A stretch of DNA of 64,000 nucleotides from Bacteroidota bacterium (GCA_018267385.1 JAFDYN010000007.1:310001-374000); one strand, 5' to 3'. Numbered from the stretch's first letter, positions 7,319 to 16,988 are shown. Notes: generated from the sequence alone by a model not told the origin. Numbers and translations: made by a program.

Positions 7319-9037
7319 TTACGAATTCATCGACACCAGGAATTCCTCATTGGTCTTTGTGCCACGCATGTGCTGGAGGAGGAACTGCATGGCTTCTTCC
7401 GGCTTCATGTCTGCGATATAGTTGCGCAGTACATTCATACGGGTGGTCACCTCGCGGCCCAGGAGAAGGTCATCCTTACGCGTGCTGGACGATACGATAT
7501 CTATAGCTGGATAGATACGCTTATTGGCCAGTTTGCGGTCCAGTGTGAGCTCCATGTTGCCGGTTCCCTTAAATTCCTCAAAGATCACTTCGTCCATCTT
7601 AGAGCCGGTCTCTATCAGCGCCGTAGCGATGATGGTCAGTGAGCCGCCGTGCTCTATCTTGCGCGCAGCGCCGAAGAACTGCTTAGGCTTCTGCATCGCA
7701 TTGGCCTCGACACCACCGGAGAGTACCTTGCCGGATGATGGGGCTACGGTATTGTGCGCACGGGCCAGACGCGTGATAGAGTCGAGCAGGATCACTACAT
7801 CGTGGCCGCACTCTACCAGGCGCTTTGCCTTCTGGAGTACCACGGTAGAGACCTTCACGTGCTTGTCTGCAGGCTCGTCAAAGGTAGAGGCGATGACCTC
7901 TGCGCGCACGCTGCGCTCCATGTCTGTCACCTCCTCCGGACGCTCATCTATGAGCAGCACGATGAGGTAGACCTCAGGGTGATTGGTGGCTATCGCGTTG
8001 GCTATATCTTTCAGGATCGTGGTCTTACCTACCTTAGGCTGCGCTACGATCATGGCACGCTGGCCCTTGCCTATCGGCGTGAAGAGGTCTATGATACGGG
8101 TGCTGAGGCGGTCGTGTGTGGTAGTGAGGTTCAGCTTCTCCTCAGGGAAGAGCGGCGTGAGGTAGTCAAAGCCCACCCGGTCGCGGATATCCTCCGGCAG
8201 GCGGCCATTGATGGTGTCTACCTTGAGCAGTGCAAAGTACTTCTCACCGACCTTAGGCGGGCGGATGTAGCCCTTCACCGTGTCTCCGGTCTTGAGGCCA
8301 AAGAGCTTGATCTGCGATGGAGATACGTAGATATCATCCGGGCTGGAGAGGTAGCAGTAGTCAGATGAGCGCAGGAAGCCATAGCCATCCGGCATCATCT
8401 CCAGCACGCCCTCGCCCTCTATGATCGCGTCAGTCTCTACGCTGAATATCTCCTGGCCCTGGCGGTTGCGCCAGTTCTGGTTTTGCTGGTTATTGTTTTG
8501 ATTCTGGTTTTGATGCTGGTGCTGCGGGCGCTCGCCTTGCTGCACTTCGCTGTTGCCCTCTACCTCCGGCTGTGCCTGCTGCTGGCCTTCGGCTGTCTGG
8601 CCTTCTGCCTCCGGTGTCGGCATCGCGTTGGTCACCGGCAGTTCTGCCTGTGCCTTTGGCTTATGCTCCTGCTTATTGTGGTGTTGCTTTTTCTCGTGCT
8701 GTGCGTGTGGCTTGCGCTCTTCTTTTTTCTGAGGGGCCGGGGCCTTTACCTCTTCTGCTGCGGGTGCAGCGGCTTCTTCTTTTTTAGGTTCTTCGGCAGG
8801 GGCCTCTGCGGCTTCCGGCTTTTCACCTTTTACGGGTTTGCGGGTGCGCGGGCGGCGTGCTTTTTCTGATATGGGCTTATCGTCTACATCAGGAGCATCT
8901 GTGAGGGCCTGCGCGTCTAGTATTTTGTGGATCAGATCAGACTTTTCGAGCTTGGCAGCTCCCTTGATCTTGAGTTTGTCAGCTATCTCTGTGAGTTCCG
9001 GCAGGATCATCTCATTGAGCTGGAGAATGTCGTACAT
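7319..9037 (-). CDS. rho: Transcription termination factor Rho with a large disordered insertion
   Basis: 572 residues, against about 420 in Escherichia coli. Order: Rho_N helical domain (1-45), then about 150 low-complexity residues (47-195), first E/A/P/K-rich and then Q/N/H-rich, then the RNA-binding cold-shock-like domain (about 205-275) and the RecA-type ATPase. Walker [10 protein letters not shown] is at 332-340, Walker [15 protein letters not shown] follows, and the Q- and R-loop region [12 protein letters not shown] is intact. Rho is a hexameric RNA helicase that ends transcription. Insertions of this type are typical of Bacteroidota Rho. Monocistronic, with its own terminator, divergent from serS. 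Confidence 0.97.
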   Translation of the reverse strand: MYDILQLNEMILPELTEIADKLKIKGAAKLEKSDLIHKILDAQALTDAPDVDDKPISEKARRPRTRKPVKGEKPEAAEAPAEEPKKEEAAAPAAEEVKAPAPQKKEERKPHAQHEKKQHHNKQEHKPKAQAELPVTNAMPTPEAEGQTAEGQQQAQPEVEGNSEVQQGERPQHQHQNQNQNNNQQNQNWRNRQGQEIFSVETDAIIEGEGVLEMMPDGYGFLRSSDYCYLSSPDDIYVSPSQIKLFGLKTGDTVKGYIRPPKVGEKYFALLKVDTINGRLPEDIRDRVGFDYLTPLFPEEKLNLTTTHDRLSTRIIDLFTPIGKGQRAMIVAQPKVGKTTILKDIANAIATNHPEVYLIVLLIDERPEEVTDMERSVRAEVIASTFDEPADKHVKVSTVVLQKAKRLVECGHDVVILLDSITRLARAHNTVAPSSGKVLSGGVEANAMQKPKQFFGAARKIEHGGSLTIIATALIETGSKMDEVIFEEFKGTGNMELTLDRKLANKRIYPAIDIVSSSTRKDDLLLGREVTTRMNVLRNYIADMKPEEAMQFLLQHMRGTKTNEEFLVSMNS

Positions 9038-9296
9038 GCGTGTGTTTTATGTTTTTGGAAAGCCTTGCCGTACGTGGCAATGTATTGTTTGGGAATGATA
9101 ACAAGTGAAAGAAAAACTGCACTTACGTGGGTGTCTTGGTCGCTTCGATATGTTTTAGGAAAAACGAATGCGCGTGAGTGCTTTGCGTATTGCGTCACAA
9201 TATTAAATATTCTTTCTGAAACAGCCAAATACGAGTCAAACGCCCACCTATTAACAACCTGCAGTCAATGGAAAGCCTCTCTCTTTGCGAGAGGGG
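9038..9296. other. rho-serS divergent spacer
   Basis: No gene supported. It contains the rho leader and the repeat-like hairpin CCTCTC-TCTTTGC-GAGAGG (9276-9294), which runs straight into the -33 box of serS. I found no clear rho promoter. Confidence 0.4.
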
Positions 9297-9327
9297 TTTG
9301 GGGTGAGGTCTCAAAAAACTATCTTTG
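9297..9327 (+). promoter_or_regulatory. serS promoter (TTTG-N19-TAnnTTTG)
   Basis: TTTG at 9297-9300 and TATCTTTG at 9320-9327, separated by 19 bases, form a complete Bacteroidota vegetative promoter. Transcription would start near 9332-9334, about 20 bases before the ATG at 9354. Confidence 0.75.
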
Positions 9328-9353
9328 CCCGCCTAAACGGAGAATCTACTATC

Positions 9354-10625
9354 ATGATAGAGATCAACATCATACGGACCCAACCGGACCAGGTCAAGAA
9401 GGCCCTGGCCAAGAAGCAATTTAAAGACCTGCACCTGGTAGATGAGCTGCTACAGGTAGATGAACAGCGCCGCAAAGTGCAGCAATCGCTCGAAGAGATA
9501 CGTGGCAAAGAGAATATCCTGGCCAAAGAAATAGGGGAGCTATTCAAGTCCGGCAAGAAGGACGAAGCCGATCAGAAAAAGGCCGAAGTGACCGGCCTGA
9601 AGGAAGAGTCTGCCAAGCTCAATGAGCAACTGACCAAACTGGAAAACGACCAGAAGGATATCCTCGTGAAGCTGCCTAACCTGCCGCATAGCTCGGTGCC
9701 GGAGGGCAAGACACCGGAGGACAATGAAGTGGTAAAGCAGGTGGGCGATATACCTACCCTGCATGAGGGTGCGCTGCCGCACTGGGACATAGCAAAGAAG
9801 TACGACCTCTTTGACCTCGAGCTGGGTGTCAAGATCACGGGTGCAGGATTTCCGGTGTATAAAGGTAAAGGAGCTAAACTGCAGCGTGCACTCGTGAGCT
9901 TCTTTCTGGATCATGCTATCGAAGCGGGTTATGACGAGGTCATACCACCCTATGTGGTCAATAAAGACTCCGGCTTTGGCACCGGCCAGCTACCTGACAA
10001 GGAGGGCCAGATGTACCACTGTACGGAGGATGACTTTTACCTGATCCCTACTGCAGAGGTGCCTGTGACCAATATCTACCGCGATGAGATCATAGACGAG
10101 AAGGCGCTGCCTAAAAAGAATACTGCCTATAGCCCGTGCTTCCGCCGCGAGGCCGGTAGCTATGGCAAGGATGTGCGTGGCCTCAATCGCCTCCACCAGT
10201 TTGAGAAAGTAGAGATCGTACAGATAGTACATCCTGACAAATCATATGACGTGCTGGAGGAGATGGTGAAGCATGTGGAGGTACTGCTGCAGAAGCTGGA
10301 GCTGCCATACCGTATCCTGCGCCTCTGCGGCGGTGATATGGGCTTCGCCTCTGCGCTCACGTATGACTTTGAGGTATACAGTACCGCGCAGCAGCGCTGG
10401 CTGGAGGTGAGCTCCGTGTCAAACTTCGAGACGTACCAGACCAATAGGCTCAAGGCGCGATTTCGCGATGAGAATAAGAAGGTACGCCTGGCCCACTCGC
10501 TGAATGGCAGTGCGCTGGCGCTCCCGCGCATCGTAGCATCACTGCTGGAAAACCACCAGACAAAAGATGGGGTGAGAATACCGGCAGCACTCGTGCCGTA
10601 CACTAAGTTTGACAAGATCGGATAG
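9354..10625 (+). CDS. serS: Seryl-tRNA synthetase
   Basis: 423 residues from ATG 9354. The frame extends back to 9285, but that part overlaps the promoter, and the known N-terminus is MIEINIIRTQPDQVKKAL. The N-terminal long coiled-coil arm (about 25-105, charged heptads) binds the tRNA. The class II catalytic core follows: motif 2 FRREAGSYGKDVRGLNRLHQF, then a GD-MGFASALTYDFEVY segment and motif 3 LAHSLNGSALALPRIVASLLE. It charges tRNA-Ser with serine in the cytoplasm. Length is standard. Confidence 0.97.
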   Translation: MIEINIIRTQPDQVKKALAKKQFKDLHLVDELLQVDEQRRKVQQSLEEIRGKENILAKEIGELFKSGKKDEADQKKAEVTGLKEESAKLNEQLTKLENDQKDILVKLPNLPHSSVPEGKTPEDNEVVKQVGDIPTLHEGALPHWDIAKKYDLFDLELGVKITGAGFPVYKGKGAKLQRALVSFFLDHAIEAGYDEVIPPYVVNKDSGFGTGQLPDKEGQMYHCTEDDFYLIPTAEVPVTNIYRDEIIDEKALPKKNTAYSPCFRREAGSYGKDVRGLNRLHQFEKVEIVQIVHPDKSYDVLEEMVKHVEVLLQKLELPYRILRLCGGDMGFASALTYDFEVYSTAQQRWLEVSSVSNFETYQTNRLKARFRDENKKVRLAHSLNGSALALPRIVASLLENHQTKDGVRIPAALVPYTKFDKIG

Positions 10626-10934
10626 CCACTGCTACACCGACGGGGAAAGCATGTCCCAACAAGAAAAATCGCACCGGTCGGGATAACTTTTTATATCCTT
10701 CATACAAGGTATTTATTGTCTCAGAGCGGATATGACTGATCTATCTCGATACTGTTTAGCTCACTATCCATTTGATACTGCTTACGGCCGTTAGCACAAA
10801 CCCTGCCAAACTTCTCTCCGCAACGTTGGAGCGCATGACACCCTGTTTTCCTGTGGGAAAGTAATGACACTAGCATGACTCTTGCAAGAACTAAAAGGAA
10901 TACGTTTACGTTATATTATTATAAGTAAATCATC
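10626..10934. other. Gene-free spacer
   Basis: About 310 bases between serS and a small membrane protein gene. I see no convincing frame, strong hairpin with T-tract or complete promoter; it becomes AT-rich just before 10935 (GTTATATTATTATAAGTAAA). Confidence 0.4.
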
Positions 10935-11069
10935 ATGAAGTCAACCACCGCTATGAATGTCCTGCTGCTGGCTTTTTGCGCTACGTTGCTGGTGTTTGTA
11001 TTCTTCAGCTCCCGCCTGACCGAGCTCAATAAGGTGCGCCAGGCACAGCTGGAGTCCACGAGCAGATAG
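10935..11069 (+). CDS. Small single-pass membrane protein, 44 residues
   Basis: Read from the DNA: MKSTTAMNVLLLAFCATLLV, then FVFFSSRLTELNKVRQAQLE and STSR, ending at TAG 11067-11069. There is one hydrophobic span (about 8-25) and a charged, heptad-like C-terminal tail that could form a short coiled coil. An AT-rich leader precedes it and a strong intrinsic terminator follows at 11103, the layout of a genuine short transcript. Function unknown. Confidence 0.5.
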   Translation: MKSTTAMNVLLLAFCATLLVFVFFSSRLTELNKVRQAQLESTSR

Positions 11070-11102
11070 GACATCGATCATCCAGTATTCAATCTCTTAG
11101 AT

Positions 11103-11128
11103 GGGGGCTCTAAACGGCCCCCTTTTTT
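11103..11128 (+). terminator. Intrinsic terminator after the small membrane protein gene
   Basis: GGGGGC (11103-11108), an 8-base loop, GCCCCC (11117-11122) and six T. It overlaps the 3' end of the convergent DUF1295 gene, whose last codons lie in the stem. Confidence 0.85.
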
Positions 11129-11964
11129 GTGGGCATAGGTATGAAGGCGCTGGTCCTTTTCTGATAGTCTTCGTATTCTTTATTGCCTTTGTATTTGCTC
11201 TCGAGCATGGTGACGCCGGAGACGCGGAGGAGCATGAAGGTAATGGTAGCCGGCCCGATCGCACGCCGTAGTATATCTATCACTCCATGTGCTGATACAC
11301 AACTCAAAAGAAAGATACCCCACCACATAGATGCTTCGCCAAAGTAGTTGGGATGGCGGGTGTACTGCCAGACGCCGTAGCGCATGATGCGGCCTTTATT
11401 GGCCGGATCTTGCTTAAAGCCTGCGAGCTGTGAGTCACCGACTGCCTCAAAGAAGAAGCCGATGAGCCAAACAGTGATCCCGGTAGCTATCAAAGTGTAA
11501 TGCACGACGCTGTAAGAAATAAGCGCAGCGGGCAGAGAATAAAAGCCGGATAAAATGATAGGTGACGCGATCACTAACATTAAAAACCCTTGCAATAAAA
11601 AAACCTGTAGATAAGATTTCAGGAAAAACTTCGTACCCCATTCCTCTCGCCAATTAGCATATCTCCAGTCTTCGGGTTTATTCCAGTTTCTAATAAATAG
11701 ATAGCCTGAAAGACGAAGCCCCCAAATAGTGACTAGTGTGATCAGAAGAATAAAAGTGGGATTGAAACCTAAAGGCCGCTCAATATTGATCAAAAGAGAG
11801 TGAACGAATAAAGAGCAAGCGCAGATGATAATAAATCCTAATCCCCATGCTATATCAGCTATACCGTTGTTTTTCCTTATCAAAGCCACGACAAAGGCAA
11901 GGCTTTGATGAATCATCACTGAAATACCGCAGATAGCGAAAGCGATCAATAAGTACTTATCCAT
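11110..11964 (-). CDS. DUF1295 family membrane protein (steroid 5-alpha-reductase-like)
   Basis: The frame opens at 12000, but ATG 11964 (MDKYLLIAFAICG) avoids overlapping the upstream gene. It has several hydrophobic helices and the family signature near the C-terminus: RYGVWQYTRHPNYFGEASMWWGIFLL, followed by ESKYKGNKEYEDYQKRTSAFIP. Members resemble 3-oxo-5-alpha-steroid 4-dehydrogenases and isoprenylcysteine methyltransferases, NADPH- or SAM-using membrane enzymes; the substrate in bacteria is generally unknown. It follows the DUF72 gene by 10 bases, so the two are probably co-transcribed. Confidence 0.8.
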   Translation of the reverse strand: MDKYLLIAFAICGISVMIHQSLAFVVALIRKNNGIADIAWGLGFIIICACSLFVHSLLINIERPLGFNPTFILLITLVTIWGLRLSGYLFIRNWNKPEDWRYANWREEWGTKFFLKSYLQVFLLQGFLMLVIASPIILSGFYSLPAALISYSVVHYTLIATGITVWLIGFFFEAVGDSQLAGFKQDPANKGRIMRYGVWQYTRHPNYFGEASMWWGIFLLSCVSAHGVIDILRRAIGPATITFMLLRVSGVTMLESKYKGNKEYEDYQKRTSAFIPMPTKKGAV

Positions 11965-11974
11965 AAGCTTAGGT

Positions 11975-12889
11975 TTAAAATAGTTTCCCTTCACCATCAT
12001 CCAGCAGTCTCGGCAGTGGTATACTTAGCCCCGCCTCTTTGTTGATCTTCTCGATGCTATACTTGCTGAGGCGGGGGCTATTCTTCTCCTCGTGGGTATG
12101 CATGAAGAAATAAACGGTGTCCACACCGGCATCGATCCATTTAGCGATGCGCTTGGACCACTCGTCTATGCGCTTCCAGTCAGTGGGGTCGCCGTCATTG
12201 CCTACGTAGCGTACAAAGGCCGTCGGTGTGGTCAGTCGCATGTGCAATACATCGCGGCGGCCCGCGGTATCGGTGATCACAGTAGAGGCTTTCATCTGGC
12301 GCAGCATGTCCCAGCCTTCTTCCGCTTCTACTTTCTCCTGAAACCAATCAGGGTGGCGAAACTCAACTGCTACTTTGAAATCCTTGGGCAGGAACTGAAG
12401 GTACTTGTGAAGGTTCTCGATGTTAGCCGCATTTGGTGCAAAGCGATCATCAAACTGCATGAAACAGTGGCCCATCTTATCGCCAAAGCCAGAGAAACTC
12501 TCCAGGATGGTCTCAGTGTCTTTTTCTACGTTCTTCAGCCTGCGGATGTGGGTGACTATCTGCGGCATCTTTGGCGCAAAGCGGAAATAGTCATCCGCAA
12601 AGCTGCCCCATTTCTCCACCGTGCTCTTCGGGAAGACGCGGTAAAACATAGCGTTCAACTCTATACTATTGAACTCCTTTACGTAAAACTTAAGGAAGTC
12701 CGCCTCTTTGGTTTTCTTGGGATACAGCGAGCCGAGCCACTCCTTGCGGCCCCACTTGGCGCAGCCCGCATAGACATGAGGTGCGGCTTTCTTCTTCTTG
12801 AGTGATGCCAGCAGTTTCTCCGTACTCGCATGATCTGCGGGGAGTTTAAATTTTACCTTGCTCAGATCATCTACCTTCCCAAAATCCAT
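11975..12889 (-). CDS. DUF72 family protein
   Basis: 304 residues with the DUF72 (YecE-like) TIM-barrel signature: VYAGCAKWGRKEWLGSLYP at about 39-57, KEFNSIELNAMFYR (about 70-83), GHCFMQFDDRF, AVEFRHPDWF (about 173-182) and VRYVGNDG. Function is unknown; structural work places the family near endonuclease IV-like barrels. It sits 58 bases after the trans-sulfuration enzyme gene and just before DUF1295, on the same strand. Confidence 0.85.
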   Translation of the reverse strand: MDFGKVDDLSKVKFKLPADHASTEKLLASLKKKKAAPHVYAGCAKWGRKEWLGSLYPKKTKEADFLKFYVKEFNSIELNAMFYRVFPKSTVEKWGSFADDYFRFAPKMPQIVTHIRRLKNVEKDTETILESFSGFGDKMGHCFMQFDDRFAPNAANIENLHKYLQFLPKDFKVAVEFRHPDWFQEKVEAEEGWDMLRQMKASTVITDTAGRRDVLHMRLTTPTAFVRYVGNDGDPTDWKRIDEWSKRIAKWIDAGVDTVYFFMHTHEEKNSPRLSKYSIEKINKEAGLSIPLPRLLDDGEGKLF

Positions 12890-12947
12890 ATACTAGTTAT
12901 TTATCCTTTTAAACTCTGTGTTTACTCAGTGCCCTCTGTGTAGTAAT

Positions 12948-14159
12948 TTATTTACTCAAAGCCTGCTCCAGATCAGCTATGATATCCTGCACATCCTCTA
13001 TCCCTACTGACAGCCGCACCAGCCCCTCTGTGATACCAAACTTCTCCCGCTGCTCCTTTGGTACAAAGTAGTGTGACATAGAGGCGGGATGCTGGATCAG
13101 TGTATCCGTCGTGCCCAGAGATGCTGTCAGCTTGCAAAATTTCAGGCGCTTCATCAGTTGCTCGCCGGCCTTGTATCCCTTCTTCATCTCAAAGCTGATC
13201 ACACCACCGTAGCGCTTCATCTGCTTTTTTGCCAGCTCGTGGTCGGGGTGGGAGGCCAATCCCAGGTAGTTGACCTTTGAGATCGCCTTATGTTGGCTCA
13301 GCCACTCAGCTATGGCCATCGCATTGCTGCAGTGCTGCTCCATGCGCAGGCTCAGCGTTTTCATGCCGAGGTTCAGCAGCCATGCATCAAAGGGCGATAT
13401 GATACTGCCGTGCAGTTTGCGTATCGTCCAGATATCTTTCTCCATAAACTTCACATCAGCCCCGGTCACCACGCCGCTCAGTCCTGTGCCGTGCCCATTC
13501 AGGTATTTGGTAGACGAGTGTATCACAAAGTCCACTCCATAGGCCAGCGGACGCTGCAGGTAGGGCGAGGCAAAAGTATTGTCCACTGCCATCTTCGCCT
13601 TATACTTATGCGCGAGTGCTGCGAGTGCCTTCAGGTCGTAGCAGTTGATAGTAGGATTGGATGGCGACTCGGCGTAGAGCAGTTTGATCTTCTTATCCTT
13701 TTTGAGAATGGCCTCTACCTTATCCAACTGATGCAGGTCCGCATAGTAAACTTTGAGGCCATATTGCTGTGCGATATGATTGACATAATCTATGGTAGTA
13801 CCGTAGATATTGCCCTGTACCAGCAGCGAGTCTCCGGGTTTCACTATCGACTGGAAGACCGCAGAGATGGCCGCCATACCGGATGAAAATAGCAGCGACT
13901 TGCAATCAGCCTTTGTGCCATATGACTCCAGCTGCTCGATCTTGCGCTCTGCCAGTTCTGCATTGGGGTGGCTCCAGCGCGAGTAGATGTAGGCTTTCTC
14001 TTTGCCCTTAAAAACCTCCTGTGCCTTCTCAGGCGACTCGTAGATATAGGTAGACGAGAGATACAGCGGCGCCGTGTGTGGCATCACATATTCATCTACC
14101 GGCGCATTGTCCTGTGCTGTCAGTGATGCAAACTTTAGATCTTTCTTACCTTTACTCAT
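12948..14159 (-). CDS. Cys/Met-metabolism PLP enzyme (cystathionine gamma-synthase or methionine gamma-lyase type)
   Basis: 403 residues with the fold-type I gamma-family pattern: YSRWSHPN (59-66) for cofactor contact, FSSGMAAISAVFQ (91-103), AESPSNPT (163-170), DNTFASPY (193-200) and the PLP lysine K218 in HSSTKYLNGH. The C-terminal ASLGTTDTLIQHPASMSH motif is also present. This family makes or cleaves cystathionine, homocysteine or methionine; sequence alone does not separate synthase from lyase. A promoter with TTG-N18-TAAGTTTC lies directly upstream and puts the start codon 9 bases after the -7 box. Confidence 0.85.
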   Translation of the reverse strand: MSKGKKDLKFASLTAQDNAPVDEYVMPHTAPLYLSSTYIYESPEKAQEVFKGKEKAYIYSRWSHPNAELAERKIEQLESYGTKADCKSLLFSSGMAAISAVFQSIVKPGDSLLVQGNIYGTTIDYVNHIAQQYGLKVYYADLHQLDKVEAILKKDKKIKLLYAESPSNPTINCYDLKALAALAHKYKAKMAVDNTFASPYLQRPLAYGVDFVIHSSTKYLNGHGTGLSGVVTGADVKFMEKDIWTIRKLHGSIISPFDAWLLNLGMKTLSLRMEQHCSNAMAIAEWLSQHKAISKVNYLGLASHPDHELAKKQMKRYGGVISFEMKKGYKAGEQLMKRLKFCKLTASLGTTDTLIQHPASMSHYFVPKEQREKFGITEGLVRLSVGIEDVQDIIADLEQALSK

Positions 14160-14168
14160 AGCGCTATT

Positions 14169-14197
14169 GAAACTTAAATCTGTTACCTAAAAAGCAA
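14169..14197 (-). promoter_or_regulatory. Promoter of the trans-sulfuration enzyme gene
   Basis: On the minus strand TTG (14197-14195), 18 bases, then TAAGTTTC (14176-14169; one mismatch to TAnnTTTG), 9 bases before the ATG. Confidence 0.5.
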
Positions 14198-14202
14198 CCG
14201 CA

Positions 14203-14715
14203 ATGTACACCTTAATCGATCATCTCGGCTATACGGTATGGGCTACTACCAAATTATCACAAATATTGGAAAAGGCCGATGACTCTCTGCTACGGAGGCC
14301 AATCCAGAGCAGCTTCCCCAGCATAGAGAAAACCATCCTGCACATATGGGATGCAGAGATAGCCTGGCTCAAGCGCCTGCATGGCATCAGCATCACCGAG
14401 TGGCCGTCAAAGAACTTTGCGGGAGATAAACAGGCGCTCCTGGCAGGCTGGCTGCAGAGCGGCGTGGAGTTTAAAGCATATATAGACGCTCAGGGACCAG
14501 CATATTTGCAGCAGCAGATAGACTATAGGAATACTGCAGGCAAGCCATTCGCCAATACGGTGGAGGAGATCATCTACCATGTGGTGAATCACGGCACCTT
14601 TCACCGGGGCCAGATAGTGACCATGCTACGCGCCGGAGGCTGGGCAGAAAAGCCCGAAAATGAGATCTTGACCAGCACGGACCTGGTCACCTATCTGAGA
14701 GAAACGAGGCCCTGA
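14203..14715 (+). CDS. DinB/DUF664 family protein
   Basis: 170 residues, a four-helix DinB-like protein. The three metal-binding histidine positions of the family can be seen in ILHIWDAEIAW (about 46-56) and HVVNHGTFHRGQIVTMLR (about 126-143). DinB-like proteins include thiol-dependent transferases and stress-induced proteins; this member's reaction is unknown. It is convergent with rel/spoT, 3 bases apart. Confidence 0.8.
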   Translation: MYTLIDHLGYTVWATTKLSQILEKADDSLLRRPIQSSFPSIEKTILHIWDAEIAWLKRLHGISITEWPSKNFAGDKQALLAGWLQSGVEFKAYIDAQGPAYLQQQIDYRNTAGKPFANTVEEIIYHVVNHGTFHRGQIVTMLRAGGWAEKPENEILTSTDLVTYLRETRP

Positions 14716-14718
14716 TCC

Positions 14719-16983
14719 TTACCGCTTGACAGTGGCGGCCTGATCGGTATTTTTATCTTCTGTGTCATAGCGCTCTACAGACAGGATACCATCCAGAGAG
14801 GATAGCCGCGCTATGAGATCGTCCAGCTCAGATGTGTCATGCACATAGATCATGATATTGCCCTCAAAGATGCCATCCTCACTATCAAATGAGACAGACC
14901 TCATATTGAGGTTCATCTGGCCTGTGATCACATTGGTGATCTTATTGACCAGGCCTACATCGTCTATACCATTGATCTTGATGCCTGTGAGGAAGGCTAT
15001 ATTGTGCTGGCGCGTCCACTTGGTCTTGACTATGCGGTAGCTGTACTTGGCCATGAGCTGTACCGCATTGGGGCAGTTGGTCCGGTGGATCTTGATACCC
15101 TCACTGACTGTCAAAAATCCAAAGACATCATCTCCGGGTACAGGATTGCAGCAGGCTGCAAATTTATAATCGATCTTATCACTGCTCTCTCCCATGATGA
15201 GCAGCTCTGCATTCTTTTTCAGCGCTTCTTTGACGGCATCATCTATATCTCCCGGGCTCAGCTTAGGCTCTGTATGTACCTTTGGCAGTTTGATCTTGCC
15301 GGCTATCACGTCGAGCTTTGCGATAGTGGTCAGATCTATCTTTCGCGTAGCGATATCGTAGTACAGCTCGGTAGAGGACATCGCCTTGAAAAAATTCATG
15401 AGCAGTACCAGGTTGGACTCGCTATCCTCTATCTTCATAGCCTTGAGGCGCTTCTCCAGTTCCGCCTTGCCATTCATAGCGATCTTGCGCTTCTCGTCTT
15501 TGAGGGATTGCTTGATCACGGAGCGGGCTTTGGCTGTCACCACATAGCTGAGCCAGTCTTCATTAGGGGTTTGCTTATTAGAGGTCAGGATCTCTACCTG
15601 ATCGCCATTGCGCAGTTTGTGGCTGAGTGGTACCAGCTTGGTATTGACCTTTGCACCGATACATTTCTTGCCGATAGCAGAGTGCACCTCAAAGGCAAAG
15701 TCCAGCGCAGTAGCACCTTTGCGGATACGCTTCAGGTCACCCTTGGGTGTGAAGACAAATATCTCATCGCTGAAGAGCTCATACTTGAAGTCATTCACTA
15801 CGTCCAGCGCATTGCCGTCTGCACTACTCAGCACAGCGCGTATCTTCTCCAGCCAGATATCCAGCGCGCTATCTGCAGAGCCCTCTTTATACTTCCAGTG
15901 AGCCGCAAAACCCTTCTCTGCGATCTCATGCATACGCTCGGTACGGATCTGCACCTCTACCCATTTGCCGCTATTGCTCATCACGGTGGTATGGAGCGCC
16001 TCGTAGCCATTGGCCTTGGGGTTAGATAGCCAGTCGCGCAGGCGGTCCGGGCTGGGCTTATAGACATCTGTCAGCGTAGAGTACACTGACCAGCATTCCG
16101 CCTTCTCATCCTCAGGCTCTGAGCGGAGTATGATACGGATGGCAAAGAGGTCATATATCTCCTCAAAGGGGACGCCTTTATTTTTGATCTTATTGTAGAT
16201 CGAGTAGATCGATTTGGGCCGACCGTATATGTCAAAATTGAATTGCTTCTTATCGAGTAGTTCTTTGATAGGCCTGATGAACTCATTGATAAAGCGGGTG
16301 CGTTCGCGCTTGGTCTCAGCGAGCTTGCGCGCGATCTCTTTGTACATCTCCGGCTCGGTGTGCTTCAGAGAGAGGTCCTCCAGCTCTGTCTTGATGGCAT
16401 AGAGGCCCATGCGATGCGCCAAGGGAGCATAGAGGAAGAGTGTTTCAGATGCGATCTTGAGCTGCTTTTCACGCTTCAGAGAGTCGAGCGTGCGCATATT
16501 GTGCAGGCGGTCGGCCAGTTTGACGAGTATCACACGGATATCGTCATTGAGCGTCAGCAGCAGTTTTCGGAAATTTTCTGCCTGTAGAGATGAGTTCTGA
16601 TTATTCAGGTCAAAGATGCCGGATATTTTGGTCAGGCCATCTACTATGCGTGCTACTTCCTTATTGAAATGGCGCTCTATCTCCTCCAGTGTCACATCTG
16701 TATCTTCTACCACATCATGCAGCAGCGCACAGACTATAGACGTGACATCCAGGCCCATCTCCTCACTGGCTATGCGCGCCACCTCCAGCGGGTGGAGGAT
16801 GTAAGGTTCGCCGGATTTGCGGCGCATATCCTTGTGGCTATCCATGGCCAGCTCAAAGGCCTCACGGATCATCTTCTTCTCCTGGCGCGTGGTAGCAGGC
16901 CGCAGCGTGCGCAGCAATGCGCGGTAATGCTTGAGTATGAGCTTATTCTGACTTTCCAGATCTATGACGGGAGCTTGATCCAT
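14719..16983 (-). CDS. Bifunctional (p)ppGpp synthetase/hydrolase, Rel/SpoT family
   Basis: About 754 residues from ATG 16983; the frame extends to 17058, but that part overlaps a strong promoter. Domains in order: HD hydrolase (YILHPLEVARI, LLHDVVEDTDV, intact HD-ED motif), synthetase (RPKSIYSIYNKI, GYEALHTTV), TGS (FVFTPKGDLKRIRKGATALDFAFEVHS), a helical/zinc-finger-like part with AACCNPVPGDDVFGF, and a C-terminal ACT domain (HNIAFLTGIKINGIDDVGLVNKI). Both active sites look intact, so it should make and degrade the stringent-response alarmone. Monocistronic. Confidence 0.95.
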   Translation of the reverse strand: MDQAPVIDLESQNKLILKHYRALLRTLRPATTRQEKKMIREAFELAMDSHKDMRRKSGEPYILHPLEVARIASEEMGLDVTSIVCALLHDVVEDTDVTLEEIERHFNKEVARIVDGLTKISGIFDLNNQNSSLQAENFRKLLLTLNDDIRVILVKLADRLHNMRTLDSLKREKQLKIASETLFLYAPLAHRMGLYAIKTELEDLSLKHTEPEMYKEIARKLAETKRERTRFINEFIRPIKELLDKKQFNFDIYGRPKSIYSIYNKIKNKGVPFEEIYDLFAIRIILRSEPEDEKAECWSVYSTLTDVYKPSPDRLRDWLSNPKANGYEALHTTVMSNSGKWVEVQIRTERMHEIAEKGFAAHWKYKEGSADSALDIWLEKIRAVLSSADGNALDVVNDFKYELFSDEIFVFTPKGDLKRIRKGATALDFAFEVHSAIGKKCIGAKVNTKLVPLSHKLRNGDQVEILTSNKQTPNEDWLSYVVTAKARSVIKQSLKDEKRKIAMNGKAELEKRLKAMKIEDSESNLVLLMNFFKAMSSTELYYDIATRKIDLTTIAKLDVIAGKIKLPKVHTEPKLSPGDIDDAVKEALKKNAELLIMGESSDKIDYKFAACCNPVPGDDVFGFLTVSEGIKIHRTNCPNAVQLMAKYSYRIVKTKWTRQHNIAFLTGIKINGIDDVGLVNKITNVITGQMNLNMRSVSFDSEDGIFEGNIMIYVHDTSELDDLIARLSSLDGILSVERYDTEDKNTDQAATVKR

Positions 16984-16988
16984 TATGG

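Noticed and set aside
8483-8869. Plus-strand frame of 128 codons rich in Leu and Phe opposite rho
   Set aside because: It is the complement of the low-complexity insertion of Rho, with no independent signals.
15004-16029. A 341-codon plus-strand frame opposite rel/spoT
   Set aside because: Antisense shadow of a highly conserved gene; no promoter and no recognisable protein features.
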